The notes below the pieces were generated by a model. The model saw only the letters and a program-made list of their open reading frames with translations, ran no database searches and had not been told where the DNA came from. This document shows, piece by piece, positions 1 to 12,800 of a stretch of 64,000 nt of DNA. The DNA is from Acanthosepion esculentum (lineage: Eukaryota; Mollusca; Cephalopoda; Sepiida; Sepiidae), in contig OZ038485.1 of the NCBI GenBank assembly GCA_964036315.1, forward strand, positions 74,981,015 through 75,045,014, given 5' to 3'. Every line of letters starts with the position of its first letter. Position 1 is the first letter of the stretch. The translations under genes were made by a program, and so were the position numbers.

Positions 1-1619
1 AAAACGCCAAAAAGGAATATTAACGAAATTAAATTAAAAGCAGAAAAATGAAAGAAAAAAAAATCCCGAGTTGGTTGCCCTATTTTGACTCATTCCTTGT
101 GGAATGTGTAAAATGAACGTGGGTTTTTAAATTGCTAGCAAAAATAAATAAATAATTTAAAAAAAAACAATCTTTTACTTTTTCAAAATGAGGTTCAAAA
201 TTAAAATAACAAAATGAGAGCAGGGGAGCTACAACTTTTTAGAATCAATAAAGTGATTACACAATTGAACATCTACTTAAAATTATCTTTAAAGATCATC
301 ACAGATAAAAATTAATTCAAAATATTATTTTTGGGGGTTACACAGAATGTTATTTTTAGTTGCTAAAAACAAAAAGTAAAAATAAAAGTAGACAAAAACA
401 TTGTTTTTACTTCTTCCGCACATACACAAAAATCGTTTAACTTAAAAAAATGTATAATATTTTCCCCAAATGCATCACTTTATTCTGGAATCAGCCTATG
501 TAGAGATTGATTGAAGCAGATCATCAGTGAAAACATCGATTCTCAAAGAACCATCATGATGTCTCTATTCTTCGCATTCTTACACAAGCTTTGCATCACA
601 CTTAAATTTTTCCATGTAGAACATTTATGCCTTACCTAATCAGTGAAAATTTCTCAAATAACCTGCATTGTACTACTTCCAAATTGTTTAAAAATCCTCA
701 TCGTTTCCATTATTGTTGCTAATTCCATCTCACAACTTTTCTTCCTCCATTATTTGACTAGTGAAAAAACGATTGTCACACCGGCACTCAAGTACAACTA
801 CGGATGCTTCTACAGGATATAATCGAGCAAAACCTGATTGCAAAAATAATATTACGGTTAATGTGCTATTGCAAAATTCTTCCATTATGCTATATTTTTG
901 ACAATCATAAATTATATAGTATCATTCTTCTACAATCGAAAAATACGAGACTAAATTTAAACTTTATAAAACATTACACGATAAAAATGACAAAAGAAAC
1001 ATTTTGTTTTGTCACTTGTGCGTCATTTTATGACGTTTTTGTTTTTTAAATAATAAATCGGGAAATATTTTTTCAATATTGTCAAGTTCAGTTTCATTTA
1101 TTTATCGACATGAATAACAATTATCAATCGAAATTATTTCAAACAAAATAAAACATCTTTCACTTGAAAATATTTCTCATATGGTCAATTGAATAAACAT
1201 TGTAAATTCACTGAGTGGTTAGAAAACTGGAGCTGTTAAATTCTAATACAAAATCTTAGTTTTTAATTTTAAAATGCGATTATGCACATTCTTTTTAATG
1301 TTTCAAATGAAAAATGTATCAATTTGATTTGTAAAAAAATGTACAAAAATTTTAAAACTTTCACAAATGATCAAAATTCTATTTTGATAATGTTTAGTTT
1401 AAATAAATTTAAAATGTCATAAGAGAAGAGATTACAATAAATGATGTACAATATTTTTTTTACTGGTACCTTTGAATAATTTAATCAATAAAATTTTACA
1501 AAAGCATGAATAAAACAAACATTTTCAAGCATAGCAAGATAGCAAAATATTATTTAGAAAGCTTCAATAATTTTATAGTTACTAAAATGGTTGACTTCCT
1601 TAATTTTAGATAAGGTATT
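1..1619. other. AT-rich non-coding stretch with scattered CpG
   Basis: No coding sequence is recognisable here. The first 1.1 kb has more CpG dinucleotides than the next 20 kb (for example near 415, 437, 536, 571, 768, 782, 800 and 823). This could mark an undermethylated promoter-proximal segment of a gene lying to the left of the window. Small open frames here are AT-driven and have no recognisable motif. Confidence 0.4.
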
Positions 1620-3370
1620 CCACCCTGAGCAAGATGATAAAAGCCACTAAGATGCAAGGAGTTACTGAAAATGAAGGAAACAAAGAAAACAATAAAAGAA
1701 CAGGGTTCATGGTGACAAACAGTGATAATTGCATTTAATTTTCTGAATATCATAGTTAACAGAAAAGCAGGAAGATGGAAGAGCAAGAAGTGTAAGAAAA
1801 GAATCTATTAACATAAAACTTGTGGTCACAACTAGCAATTTCCAAAAGTGAAATTATGAAACCTAACTTCCAATCTAGTACTGCACTTACAATCATGAAA
1901 TCAAGGTACTCATCAGAACAATTAATGTAAAAATACTTATGAAAAAAGCACATTATGGTGGTAAGTAAGTGAGCAAAGCTGAGATACCAAGTAGCAGGAC
2001 CGGTAGCATTGCATATTCTGCTTTGGATTTTGTCAATAATCCCTAGATATATAGCAGAAGCACCAGACTAGATGTGGCAGCAATAGTCGATACATGGGTG
2101 AATAGTAGATATATAAATGTGTAAGTTCTTGCAAGAAAAATTGTCTAGCACAACATTGTGAACCAACTTTCCTAGATTTAGCAATTGGTTCAATATAATT
2201 GTTTCACTTCATGTCAGCAGAAAACACAAGGTCAAGAAGGCATATAGGATATAATATCCTATATTTTACAACCAATAGGTGAAGCACAAATAAGAAAGAA
2301 ACACCCACACATAAATAGGATCAGAATCACTAAAACAAAAACTTTTGTACAAATCAGTAAGAAAATAGGATCCCAAATTAAATAAATGGTTTCTGGAATC
2401 TGATTGGACAGTACAGTCCCAAGCTATGCTTCCAACTACATCCATACATTTGAACTCCAAATGAACTGGTTGCTGGGTGCTATTCCACGTAAAACAAAAA
2501 GCTTTCATTTGGAGCCAATCACATTATCAGGATAACTAATTCTGGGGCAATAAAAACACACATGGCAAAGACGTAGTTTGCAACCGGATGGCTAATGAGA
2601 AGCGGTGGAATATGTAACACTCGACCAGAATTCTCTCGTTGACATGACAACACCTCAGTCAGCAATGACTACATACCATTCAAAGGAATATTCACACAAC
2701 TCAAAGAAATATTCATAGCTGTGGAAAAAAGTAAGTCTGATCATCCGTCTGTATATCCATTTCCTTTTGGAACCACCATAATCAGATTTCATGTATTAGC
2801 ACTCACACATTCAGTCTGCAGCCACACATACACTCCATTAAAATGGGCTTCAGACACACACACATATATACACACTTTATATTGACCAAGGCATATGACT
2901 TTACAAACTACCCTTTAACAAATGGAAAATTTAGTAAAATATTTGAACTTTGATTTTTTACAACCAGAACAAACACACTATTTACCATGTACAAACAAAT
3001 GTTAATGTGTACATAAATATATGATTATTTAAATCTGGTTTTCCTTTTTGCCTATGTAATAAAATCATTTTTTTGCATTGTTGTATTTGTGGGCATGACA
3101 CTCGGTTTTTAATTTTTCACTTTTAATCTGGCTAGACTGACCCTCCAGGCACAATGAGTTACTCTCCTAGAGATTAGCATTAGTCATACTGATGAAGGCA
3201 AAAATGGTTCTTTAATATGATTAATAGAGAATAGTTTCCTTTTGGAGGTGTTAAAATTAGAAAATCATTTCTTGCCCCAGTTGATAACAGATTGAAGGTC
3301 ATTTTTGAGATCAGCTGCCAATTTGATTTTATTGAACTTATAATTATACTGTGAAATACTAAATGCATTC
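1620..3370 (-). pseudogene. CR1/Jockey-type LINE reverse transcriptase relic, interrupted
   Basis: Minus-strand translation, with several frame breaks, gives the C-terminal part of a non-LTR reverse transcriptase. From the 5' side: LKNDLQSVINWGKK and NTSKRKLFSINH (3370-3180), ANLxESNSLCL (about 3170-3125), then after about 1 kb of unrelated sequence YLGIIDKIQSRICN (about 2050-2005), FFHKYFYINCSDEY (about 1950-1910) and a degraded KFYVNRFFSYTS (about 1825-1785). The order matches what I know of the thumb and C-terminal region of CR1/Jockey-like elements. Stops and frameshifts make it dead. The 2160-3125 segment looks like a later insertion or highly decayed sequence. A second relic of the same protein family lies at 61.2-61.7 kb. 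Confidence 0.55.
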
Positions 3371-3774
3371 TGATAGAGAAACAATGTACTTCATAAAGAG
3401 AATTTTATGATACACAAAACAAATTTCTTTGGATATATTTATATGAAACATATTGAAAAAAATCATTTATGTTGAACATTTTTTCAAAATAGTTTATCAA
3501 GCTCATGAAAAAGTTATGACAATTTTTAAAACAATGCATTATTGGCTATTACATATTCTTATTTGTTGAATAAAATCATAAATTCTCTTTATAATTAGTA
3601 GAAGTTTTTAATTAAGAGTCAGTGTCTTGAACTCAGTGGAAATGGGGCGAGCAATAATTGAGCAGTACTAAATAAGATCTAAATGAGATAGAACTTGGTA
3701 TGGACAAGAACAATCAAACCCTCAGGTAGATTAAATAAGGGTTCAGTTTGAAATTACCTGAAGGTTACCTAGAT

Positions 3775-3905
3775 CAACAATCACCTGATGAAGGCTAGAA
3801 GGTACAATGGCTGAAACATTGTAATAACAATAACAAAGATAGGAACAATAGTCCACGTGTAAATAATAATAATTTCTCATCTCAAAAATTCAGCCAAAAA
3901 TTAAT
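3775..3905 (+). mobile_element. Penelope-like element 3'-end fragment
   Basis: The stretch with ACAATGGCTGAAACATTGTA followed by an AACAAAGATAGGAACAATAG block is a diverged copy of the 3' end of the Penelope-like element at 50.8-50.9 kb (ACAATGGCAGAAACGTTGTA, then ACAAAGATGAGTACAATAG). It is short, in the plus orientation, and has no coding part. The homology may start further left (about 3640) but is not clear there. Confidence 0.45.
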
Positions 3906-4264
3906 CAAGAAGTTTTCAAGAAAATTATAAACTGATAATACTTGAGAACTCTAAATTTTTATAGTCAAGTGCTACTGAAATCTATTAATTCTCAAAGCTA
4001 TGCTTAGGATAAGTAACACACATTTGGCAAATTATGAAACAATTCAATCAGTCTGTATTTTGGCAAATCCATAAAGAAGTTATTTCTATCTATTTCAGAC
4101 AGTTTCTTCTTTGGAACATCTATAGATATCTACATAGATTTAAGTTCTTGCAAATACAAATTCTACACAAATATAATTTTTTTTTGTTATATTCTTAATC
4201 GATTAGATAAATCAAGTTTTCACCTATAAAAAAAACTATTCTTTAATATACCTATACATTTGTA

Positions 4265-4905
4265 CAAGCAATGAATGAGAGTTTTGTATGTCACATTTGT
4301 AAAAATCTGCACCAGCTCTATGGACTGTCATTTTGATTTTGATTCCAGGTTATTGTACTGATAGAATGTTGTGTCACCTTCAACTTTGTAGTGATTCAGT
4401 ATGACAGACTTGAATTTGGTAGTCTTTCCATTCTTCTTTGGTACCTGCCTGGCACAGATTTTGTGATATCCTAATGTTACCAACATTACTCCAATACATT
4501 GAAACCAACATTCAACTTCATACAGTTTCCTGTTTGTAATCTGCTAATTTGTGTAGACAATCTGGTCAAAGCACTCATCATTTTTTCCATTGTCTAAGTC
4601 TATACAGAACATGGCTTTCATGCACATCACTCTTGCCACTGTGTAAATGCATTATCCACTACTTTACTGTGCTCACATCCACTGTTTGGTCTCTGTAAAT
4701 GTTCAGAAAGCATCACTGAATGTTAATGGGTGCAATTATTTTATATAAACGAATTCAGTACATTTTTTGTCAAAGGTCATTTTGCTAAACTGTTACTAAG
4801 CTGCTACATGTAATAAGGGAAAAATATAGGTTATATTAGTAGGAAGGTTCAACCATAACTGCTATACTACCACCAACTGTCCAAAATGAGGCACTACTTT
4901 TGGAT
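4265..4905 (-). pseudogene. mariner-like transposase relic
   Basis: Minus-strand frames contain LGYHKICARQVPKK (about 4480-4440) and VEGDTTFYQYNNLESKSK followed by QSIELV (about 4390-4320). These fit the mariner pattern of 'LGYxKxCARWVPK ... EGDxFLxxIVTGDETW ... ExKxQSMEW' with stops and shifts. The catalytic DE region is not preserved. The right end at 4885-4903 (TGAGGCACTACTTTTGG) matches the terminus of the short element at 30824-31260, and the 4660-4880 interior also resembles it. The two therefore look like one mariner family: this one keeps transposase remnants and the other is internally deleted. Confidence 0.5.
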
Positions 4906-5869
4906 TGACCTGATATATTTCATATAGTTTCCTTTGAATTAAATAACTATTTCACTGAACTAATTTATACAACTTCACTATCTTAATATGTATCAGATGC
5001 CATCCTTTATGGCTAAATTACCAGAATAGCTAGTTTTATATTATTTTATCCTAACTCTAATACCTGCAATCAACAGAATATATTACTTTGTCTATGTAAT
5101 GACCTCAATCATATATCAAAATCTTGTCTTTATCTAAGCTGACAGTACTTAAAGTAACAAATGTATTTATTTGCTCCTCATCATCTGTGAAAAAGTCAAT
5201 TATTGTTTTGCATATCTGTAAAGCATCATACTTTTCCTATAAAAAAATGTTTTTTTTAATTGTATATCACAAGTTATTTTAGTTTCTGGGAAACTTTTGA
5301 CAATTTCTTTGAAGTAGTTTTTATCACTGAATATTCCAAACTTCTACATGTTAAATCTCATGTCTTTTTGAACAACTAAATATTGGTTTCAGAAACTTTT
5401 GGGTTAGTACTGGTTTCTTGAAGAATATAATTAGTAGCAGCTACTGATTAGACAAGTTGAACTTTCTTATGACTTGTTTCATAGTTATTTTTCTTTTGAG
5501 TGTTTACGGCTCTTTTCAGTTTCTGTACCGTCTTTTGCTATAGGAAACACATTTTTGTCAATCTGAAACACTTCCTTTGATTTGAAACTTTAAGGGGATT
5601 ACTATTTGTTGAAAAACTAAGTTCTTTAGCAATTTATTCTAAAAGTTACAGAATGTTTCTTTAACATTTGTTTACTTGCTTGTCATCAGCACAGTTTTCA
5701 TTTTTAACTTCTTCACATTTTATCTCTATGGTTTTAAGCAACAAAAAAATGCAATAATAAGAAGTTAGAATTTCCAACATCTTTTAAAGCTTTTGTGGCA
5801 AAAAGGTTTCTTAGTAATGAAAATATTAATCAGGAAATGAAGGAGTGCAGTAGAAAATCTTTTGCACAG

Positions 5870-5927
5870 TGAGGAGAGAAAGATAACATGATACTCAAAT
5901 ATCATGTTATATCTTTCTCTCCTCACC
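5870..5927. repeat. 25-bp stem inverted repeat
   Basis: Left arm 5870-5894 (GTGAGGAGAGAAAGAT then AACATGATA) is mirrored by right arm 5901-5927. The loop is 6 bases and the right arm has one 2-base insertion. The pairing is otherwise perfect. It could be the core of a foldback element or a hairpin RNA precursor; nothing in the sequence decides this. Confidence 0.75.
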
Positions 5928-6426
5928 AGAAAGTAAGTTGCAAAATTGATAATTATTTAAAGATCCAGAGACAGTTCTATAAAAGGAACAATTGCAAGCG
6001 TCTTCCAATAAACTGATAATTTGTTGAAACTGATTCATGTAAAACAGAGAAAGACTTTTGTACAATACTCTACTCCTATGGATACTGATTGTCATTTATA
6101 CATCATTCCCAAGAAAAATTGAATACAAGAAAAACAGTAGCATTCACTTCATCTTCATCATTAGGAAAAAAAAAAGTTGCTAAACTATTTGAAGAATCTG
6201 TTTTCTAAGTGGATCCAGCTATTTAAACTCAGAAATCATCATGACTCCTCTTTACCATTAGAGTCAATAAACATTATTTGAAAAGTGGCTGATCAAAGAT
6301 CTTTGAAAAAATACCGTTAAGTGAAAATGAAAATATATATTTAAAATTCTTACCTTCAAATAAATAAATATAAAATGATGTAAACTGTGGTAAGATTTAA
6401 GCTAACTTGATCCAATGAATGTAACA

Positions 6427-6461
6427 CACACAAAAACACACACACACACACACACACACAT
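6427..6461. repeat. (CA)n microsatellite
   Basis: A run of CA dinucleotides with one early interruption (CACACACAAAAACACACACA and on). It has no coding or regulatory content that I can support. Confidence 0.85.
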
Positions 6462-6879
6462 ACATGTAGTACCTGTTCTTTTGTTCATTTGAATAAAAAT
6501 GAATAAACAGCTTTAAAATACAATACAAAGACACTAAAATATCTGATAAAAAAAAAAGTCCATTTGAGCATCCTTAGGCTTGTAGTGAATAGGGTGCTAC
6601 AAGATTGTAATGGATGAGGTTTCTGTTGGTCACCAATTTGTAGTGGGAAGAGTTGCAACATTTTACTGATGCAAGTGAAGTCTTCAAAGTAAACGAATTC
6701 AACATATGGAGGATTTTTATGGATATATTTATATAAAGAACAAAATAGTTAACAAAAGAAGACAAAGAGAAAATTATAGAATGTGTGTGTGCATGGTTAT
6801 GTTGAAATTGGGTAGTGAGTGTTTTCTTAGAGAGGAAGAGACCCATTGTTGAAGCTAGTACACCTTGGAGCAAAAAGAA

Positions 6880-7520
6880 AGATTGTGTTTATGTCCTTTG
6901 TTTATATAGAATACAAAGCTACCTAGAAATATTAATTGCATTATTTACATTATTCAGACTGTTATCCTCATTGCCATATTCACGTTTCAGCTGTTGTGTA
7001 TTCTGGCCTACTGCAAGTGATTGGAGTTTCAAACCAAACCCTTTATTTCGCCCACCTAAATTGGAATTTATAATTCAACATGCCATGCCTCTTCTGGCTG
7101 TCTCAGTTATTTCCTTTTAACTCTTCAAGTTTTTGGTTCACTACTGCCGTGGCCTGGTATCGAACTCACAACTCTTTGGGTCTAGTCACTGGATCTAACG
7201 AACATCACTATCCACTGTGCTATGTGTGCTTGCTGTCATCTGGGTATGAAGTTTTGGGACTTAAAAATCTAATGTCTCATTATCATTTTTACCAGTGCTC
7301 ATATTGCAATTTTTTGTTATTATCGTATTTTTTTACCAGAGTTTATCATGCAATTTTTATTGTTATTGCTTGCTTTTCTCTAGCACTCCTTATTACTGGT
7401 TCCCATATTGTATTCATTTCTATACTTGGTCAGCTCAGGAGATTTTTGTGGCCTAGCATATGTGCTGAACTGCTGATTCTTTAAGTTTTCATATTTTCCA
7501 GTGATGCTCTCTGTTGTTTC
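6880..7520 (-). mobile_element. 5'-truncated Penelope-like element copy
   Basis: The reverse complement aligns with 50.3-50.9 kb. It contains the end of the GIY-YIG reading frame (the bases for HMLGHKNLL, at about 7465-7445), then the shared AGAAATGAATACAATATGG block, two CAGAGCTC/CCAGTGCTC-type direct repeats with TGGTAAAAA, the tRNA-like module (7240-7140) and the terminal part with GGGCGAAATAAAGG. Only the 3' third of the element is present, as expected for a 5'-truncated retro-insertion. Plus-strand open frames in this interval are antisense shadows of the element. Confidence 0.6.
7140..7240 (-). repeat. tRNA-like module within the Penelope fragment
   Basis: On the minus strand there is an A-box-like TAGCACAGTGGATA and, further on, a B-box-like GTGAGTTCGATACCAGGC. 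The same module is at 50590-50680 in the longer element copy. It resembles a tRNA-derived SINE head, but here it belongs to a larger repeated unit. It is not a functional tRNA: I see no closed acceptor stem. Confidence 0.5.
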
Positions 7521-9000
7521 AACATAGAGTTGTCTTAACCAAGATTTGTTCCAGAAATCTTTGTAAATCACTTAAAAATGAAAACACAATCACAAATATT
7601 AACTAAATTATATTCAACAGTTTTAGTTACAATGAAAGAAATTAAAGCAATTGAGACAATCCTTAAAATTTACAAAATGCATCGTTGAATTTCTTACATT
7701 TAAAAAAAAGAAAACACTTGCCTATGGATACCAATATTTTGAAGTTTAATTTTTTTTTTAGCAGTTTAGCAATTAATTTTTACACTTACTTTGCATAAAA
7801 TGGAAATGATCTTCAGTTTTGTGATTTCAATCAAGTTTATTGAAAAATAATTAAAAAGTGAAATGTAATTAATGTAATTTAATAAAACTTTTGGTGTTTA
7901 TTCATTGATTACTGAATTAATTTATGGTATTTATTTTCAGGAAATATATTTTTTTGTGTAAGTACAGCTTATTTATTTTTAGCTTCTCAATAAACATCAA
8001 TCTACAAGATTGAAATTGGTTTACATTTAAGAATTTTAATTTTCAAATAATTAAACATTTTATGAATTTGAAATAGATTAAAAATCCCAAATAGACCCTG
8101 CTAAAGAAGTGAATTAATTTGTATCTGTTCAAAAAGAATTTCATCCTTTTACTTTCTTATATTTAAAAACTGGAATATTTAGAAATCTAGGTCACCTCTG
8201 GTCCCAGGCAAGCTGGATATATGATCCAGCACTGTATTACAATCTCTTTTGATATTTATGAAGTATATATTTTGTGAGCAGTGGCAAGTAGTCTGCAAGG
8301 TTAATAAATTAATATCTACAGAGTAGCAGTGGAAAGTATACATACAACAGAATATTTCAAACCAGTGAAACTAAATTTTTAGGAAATTATCATTTTTACA
8401 AAATCTAAAACATTAATTTTCAATAGTGATTTTGTTCTAATTTAATTTCAGTTATAATTTTCTTGCAAGGAATAAACAACAATAGATTAAATAAATGAAC
8501 ATATTAGGTTAATGTAAAAATTGCCAACATCTTTTTTGGCAAAAGCTTTTATTTGAATTCATGTATCATTACCCAATCACAATTTTACCAGACTTTATAC
8601 AATCTTCCAGATAAATCATAAAAAAAAGAAAATTCAGTTCTAGTTTTGAATAAATGAATTAATAATAATTATTAATTAATAATAATTTTAATATTTTGAA
8701 CTTATTGAAACCACTGGCTAAAAAAGGAATGTTGCATTGTGGAAAATAAAGGAGAGTCTGAAGAATATTTTGCATATGTGTGTACTTCCTATCTCAGCTT
8801 CATGATTATTGTGAAGATGGCTGCCGTTATACAAAACAATTTGTCACTGTACATTGTTTTCTGTTCTGATGCACCATTCAAACTGCTGAGAAAAATCATT
8901 TTGTCCTGATTCTAGCAATTCATAATGAATAATTCTCTTTAGATTTCACCAAACACAAAAAAAACTTTGAAAGTTAACTTATCAGGTTTTAACGAAAGTA
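7521..9000. other. AT-rich non-coding stretch
   Basis: No coding sequence, RNA gene or clear repeat boundary is seen. A GAAGATGGCTGCCGTTAT string near 8814 resembles a YY1-type initiator box, but the surroundings give no support for a promoter. Confidence 0.5.
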
Positions 9001-9039
9001 CACTTCAATTCTTTCTATAACAAAATAGTTTTTAATTGA

Positions 9040-9290
9040 AATGCATTTAATCATCAATATAGTAAACATTATTTTCAATGACCTTATTTCATCTGTCAAC
9101 AACCTTTTTAATGTAATATGTATAAAGTTCTTCAGGTTTTGGCCTGAAATAAGAGACTTAATTTATGTTCAACCTTTTCTACTTAGGTTTGTCTAAATCT
9201 ATCCAAATAGCTTTACAAACGTCCAGCTAGGTTTTTCCATTGTCTTTGGTTATTTAAGTAGTATGGATGTGACGGTTTGATTATTGTTTA
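9040..9290 (-). pseudogene. mariner-like transposase C-terminal relic
   Basis: Minus-strand translation gives, with breaks, PKTMEKPSWTFVKLFG and SLISGQNLKNFIHI, then RLLTDEIRSLKIMF. The layout resembles the tail of mariner transposases (SLQNFLNGK ... FFAxKPxxFYxxGIxxLPxRWxKVI). Similarity is weak and the frame is broken, so the family call is tentative. Confidence 0.3.
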
Positions 9291-9608
9291 CCAGTTCATA
9301 ATAAAGGATTATTTGCATGTACAAAATATACTCTTTGTAACTTTTAGGCAGGCTTATTAATATTTTTCAAAGTTTTTCAAGGAGAAAATAGATCAAACAT
9401 TGAAAAGTGATCAACATTTTACATTCATATTATAGTGCTATACATTCCAAATGCTAAATGCATTAGAAATGTTTTGTTATTTGCTTACTTTGTAGGGACA
9501 TTATTACTATAAGTAAATAAATAAAAATTAAATAATGAAAATTATAAATAAAATAAAATAACATTTAAACTTTGTTTAAAATAAATTAAGTAAAAATAAA
9601 AAAATAAA

Positions 9609-9792
9609 AACTCCTAGCATGCAACAAAAACTGTTCCTGCTGGAAATACAGACATCCCACCAAAAGACGTTAAATTCAATCTCTTCACCATGAACCTTGG
9701 TACGGGCAACACTTTCTCTGTGATATGGAGTGTAATAATATGAAGTAACTTCTTCCTCTCATTACATGTACCATGAAATAATTGTAACCTAA
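9609..9792 (-). CDS. unassigned exon-like open frame
   Basis: A minus-strand stretch of about 58 codons starts right after a long T-run and AG (a plausible splice acceptor near 9791) and ends at a stop near 9616. It includes LQLFHGTCNERKKLL and VPRFMVKRLNLTSFGG. Amino-acid composition is more protein-like than in neighbouring random frames, and it contains CpGs that the surroundings lack. No family is recognised and no partner exon was found. It may equally be a transposon-derived fragment or chance. Confidence 0.2.
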
Positions 9793-9859
9793 AAAAAAAT
9801 ACACATACCAATACACACAAAAAATATAAATTGTATGAAATTAACATGCAATTTTCCAT

Positions 9860-12800
9860 ACTTTCCTGTTATTTTTGCACATTTCCTGTCAAGTATGCTT
9901 TTATCTATGAACATGAGGTTAATTTCTGCTGCTTTGATGTGAGTGACCCCTGACCCAGTTTTGCTGTGACTATATATAATTATGAATTAAAATTGATTTA
10001 ATATATCCTACCTATGATATCATGGGTTACATTACCAGTTTTTACATGACAGCATTCAAGGATCTTGATTTTTTTATAATTTTATTATTTTCAATTTTTC
10101 TGTAATATCTAATTTAAAATAAATAAAAAAATTCTTTGTTTAAAAATATATGTGAAAAATAAGTTACAAGAAAATATCATATCTCATTAAATTTAAAACA
10201 TAAAATGCGTTTTTTTTAAAATTTTATTATTATTAATCTCTAATTAGAAAAAAAAACAGTAACTTTGCTTACTTCCAGATGTTATTAAACATTGGCAATA
10301 AAACATTATGTAAAGATTTGGTCCATCTCTCTTTACATCACACCGAGGCATTTTATTATATGTAAATTTATTTCTAATCAGTGTAATTTCTCTTCAGAGT
10401 AGAGTCTTTATTCTTCTTTCAAAATACGTTCAACATATTGATAATTTTGCTAACTTTTGAAAATTAACTGCAAACAAATTTTCCCCTGAAAGAAAAAAAA
10501 AAAAAAATCAGTATCATTTTTATTTTAAGTAAAGTCATATTATATCAATAGCTGAATTCTGATATGAATGTTTCACTGTATGCTTCTATGTGCTTAATGG
10601 GAAAGCATTGGGTTAAGTACATTTATAAGAAAGGAAGTTATGTTAAAAAATACTTATGTAAAATACCTTTTCATCATAATCTATTGACTTATTGATGTAC
10701 CTATAAGCAAAGATATTTGCATAAATATTTAATTTTTGTAGTAAATTTTATTAATCCTGATTTTCAAGATTTAAAAGTAAAACATTAGTTTTTATTTTTG
10801 TAAAACCTTGAAAAGTGTATTAGGAAAATTGCAATATTTACCTGTAAAAGTATATTTTAATGATTATGTAAACTGAATTATTAAAATTTGAAAGACATAG
10901 TTATTAGGATTATAATAATAACATTATTACATTAGAGACATTATAGGATTATAATTTATACAATTAAAGTAAATTAACTAAAATAAGAACAATTGAAATA
11001 ACCAAAACTTATGTAGTTTAATTTTCAAAAAACAGGCACACAAAATAAGGATTTCATGATGAAACATTTTAAAGATAAATTGTTCTTCCTACAGCAAAGT
11101 TGAAAGGAATGTTCACAAGCACAATGAATCTCGCTAAAACCATATCTAGTATTAATAATTTAAAAAAAAAAAAAGAAGATATTTGTCAAATAAAATATGA
11201 TTAATCTTATGAACTTTTATCCCAAAATATTTTCTGGTTAGTTAAAATTTGAATTTAAGGCAAAATTACAAAAAAGAATTTTCAAATAGATTAATTCTTT
11301 TTAAGAAAAAAAAATAATTTAAAATTGATATTTAAAGATTAGCTTGAAAATGAATATTTTTATGATTAGATATTCATTCTTCAAAAATGAGATGAATTAT
11401 GTATAAAAAACATTTTAATTTCAAACCATATAAAATCTATATTAAAAAAAGTAACAATGTTCAGTGTCATATTTATATACTCAAGAGAATAATGGTAACC
11501 TATAATTATATTTTAGATTTACTTTTATTAAATATCAATGAAATTTAGAGAAATGGAAGAACTAATAGTTATCTAAATAAATGAAAAGAATAGAAATTGA
11601 TTAACGAATTTCATGAAAAAAATCCTCATTAAACAAATCAGTATATAAAGAAACATAAGATCACAAAAGCCTTCTACAAATTCTTGAGATATCAGGTTAT
11701 TTACTCAGAAAAGAAACGAAATTAACTTTTATTAATATTAAAGTTATCCTTCCATATTCAACTATTGGACAGAATAGAAAAATAATCACTAGTAAAAGCT
11801 CATCATCTATATAAAGCATCCATTTTTAAAGGATTTTCCAATATTATAGGATAAATATTTGTTAAATATTTCAACAAAATGTCCATAAAATTTAAGTTTT
11901 TTATTCTCATTAAATATTACTTTTATAAAAACTGGAAATATCTAATGTTACTTTTAAAACATACCTTTTATTACACCATTTGCTGCTTAAAAATTTCTTC
12001 TTTTCAAGATTTTTTTCAGCTGCATGTTTCTTATATGCTCATCTAAAAAATCTATTCTCATTTTTTTAGTAGAAAATTATTTTATTTGATAAACATGAAA
12101 CAAATTTTATGAATAATATTTTTTGGTGTAAAGTTTTGTAATCAATTTTGTTCATACAAGTATAGTTGTATCTTAAATGTATGGATCCAGCCATCTGATC
12201 ATCAGCCAACAAACAGTAGAAAAATGAAAACTATAAATGTAACAAAAGCCACTATTGTGAATGCTCATGTTCTAGACAGCTCTCTCATTTGGAAAATCCC
12301 CCTCATCTGATTATATCATACTAAGCAAATGTAAGAAAAGTCTTAGAATAATGGTGATAATTATTAGGAGTTATAATTTTTCTAAGTGCAGATTTTAAAT
12401 AAGTATATTTTAAATGTGGTGTTAAAAATAGTTTTAACAACATTAGGAATTATTTTCAGTGATAGGATTTAAGACATATTGAGTGGAGTTGATATGATTA
12501 GCAAGGATTAAAGACAATGTATATACTGTTACACCTCAGCACAAAACAGAGGTTTGAATTTGATGCTGATACATTATTTAAAAATAGTTAATTATAAAAT
12601 ATATATGTGTAGATAGCAAATAATGCAAGTTTTCATTAATATAAATCTGATTAGTCAACTACAATAACCAAAATCCTGAGGAAACAATTTATTTAAAACT
12701 TTTTTAAAAATTTCAAATTTTATCTAACATTATACTGGTGTCATCCTCAATGGTTTTAATGAAAAAGGCATGGAGTGAAAAAGTAAAAGGAAGAAGGAAA

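Larger units (their letters stand above)
4906..6870. other. AT-rich non-coding stretch
   Basis: No coding sequence is recognised. Short minus-strand open frames (for example around 5150-5230 and 5907-6095) are weakly protein-like but interrupted, and I cannot assign them. The stretch holds a hairpin at 5870-5927 and a CA microsatellite at 6427-6461. Confidence 0.5.

Noticed and set aside
6815..7484. Two overlapping plus-strand frames of 101 and 134 codons
   Set aside because: They are antisense to a truncated Penelope-like element whose reading direction is minus.
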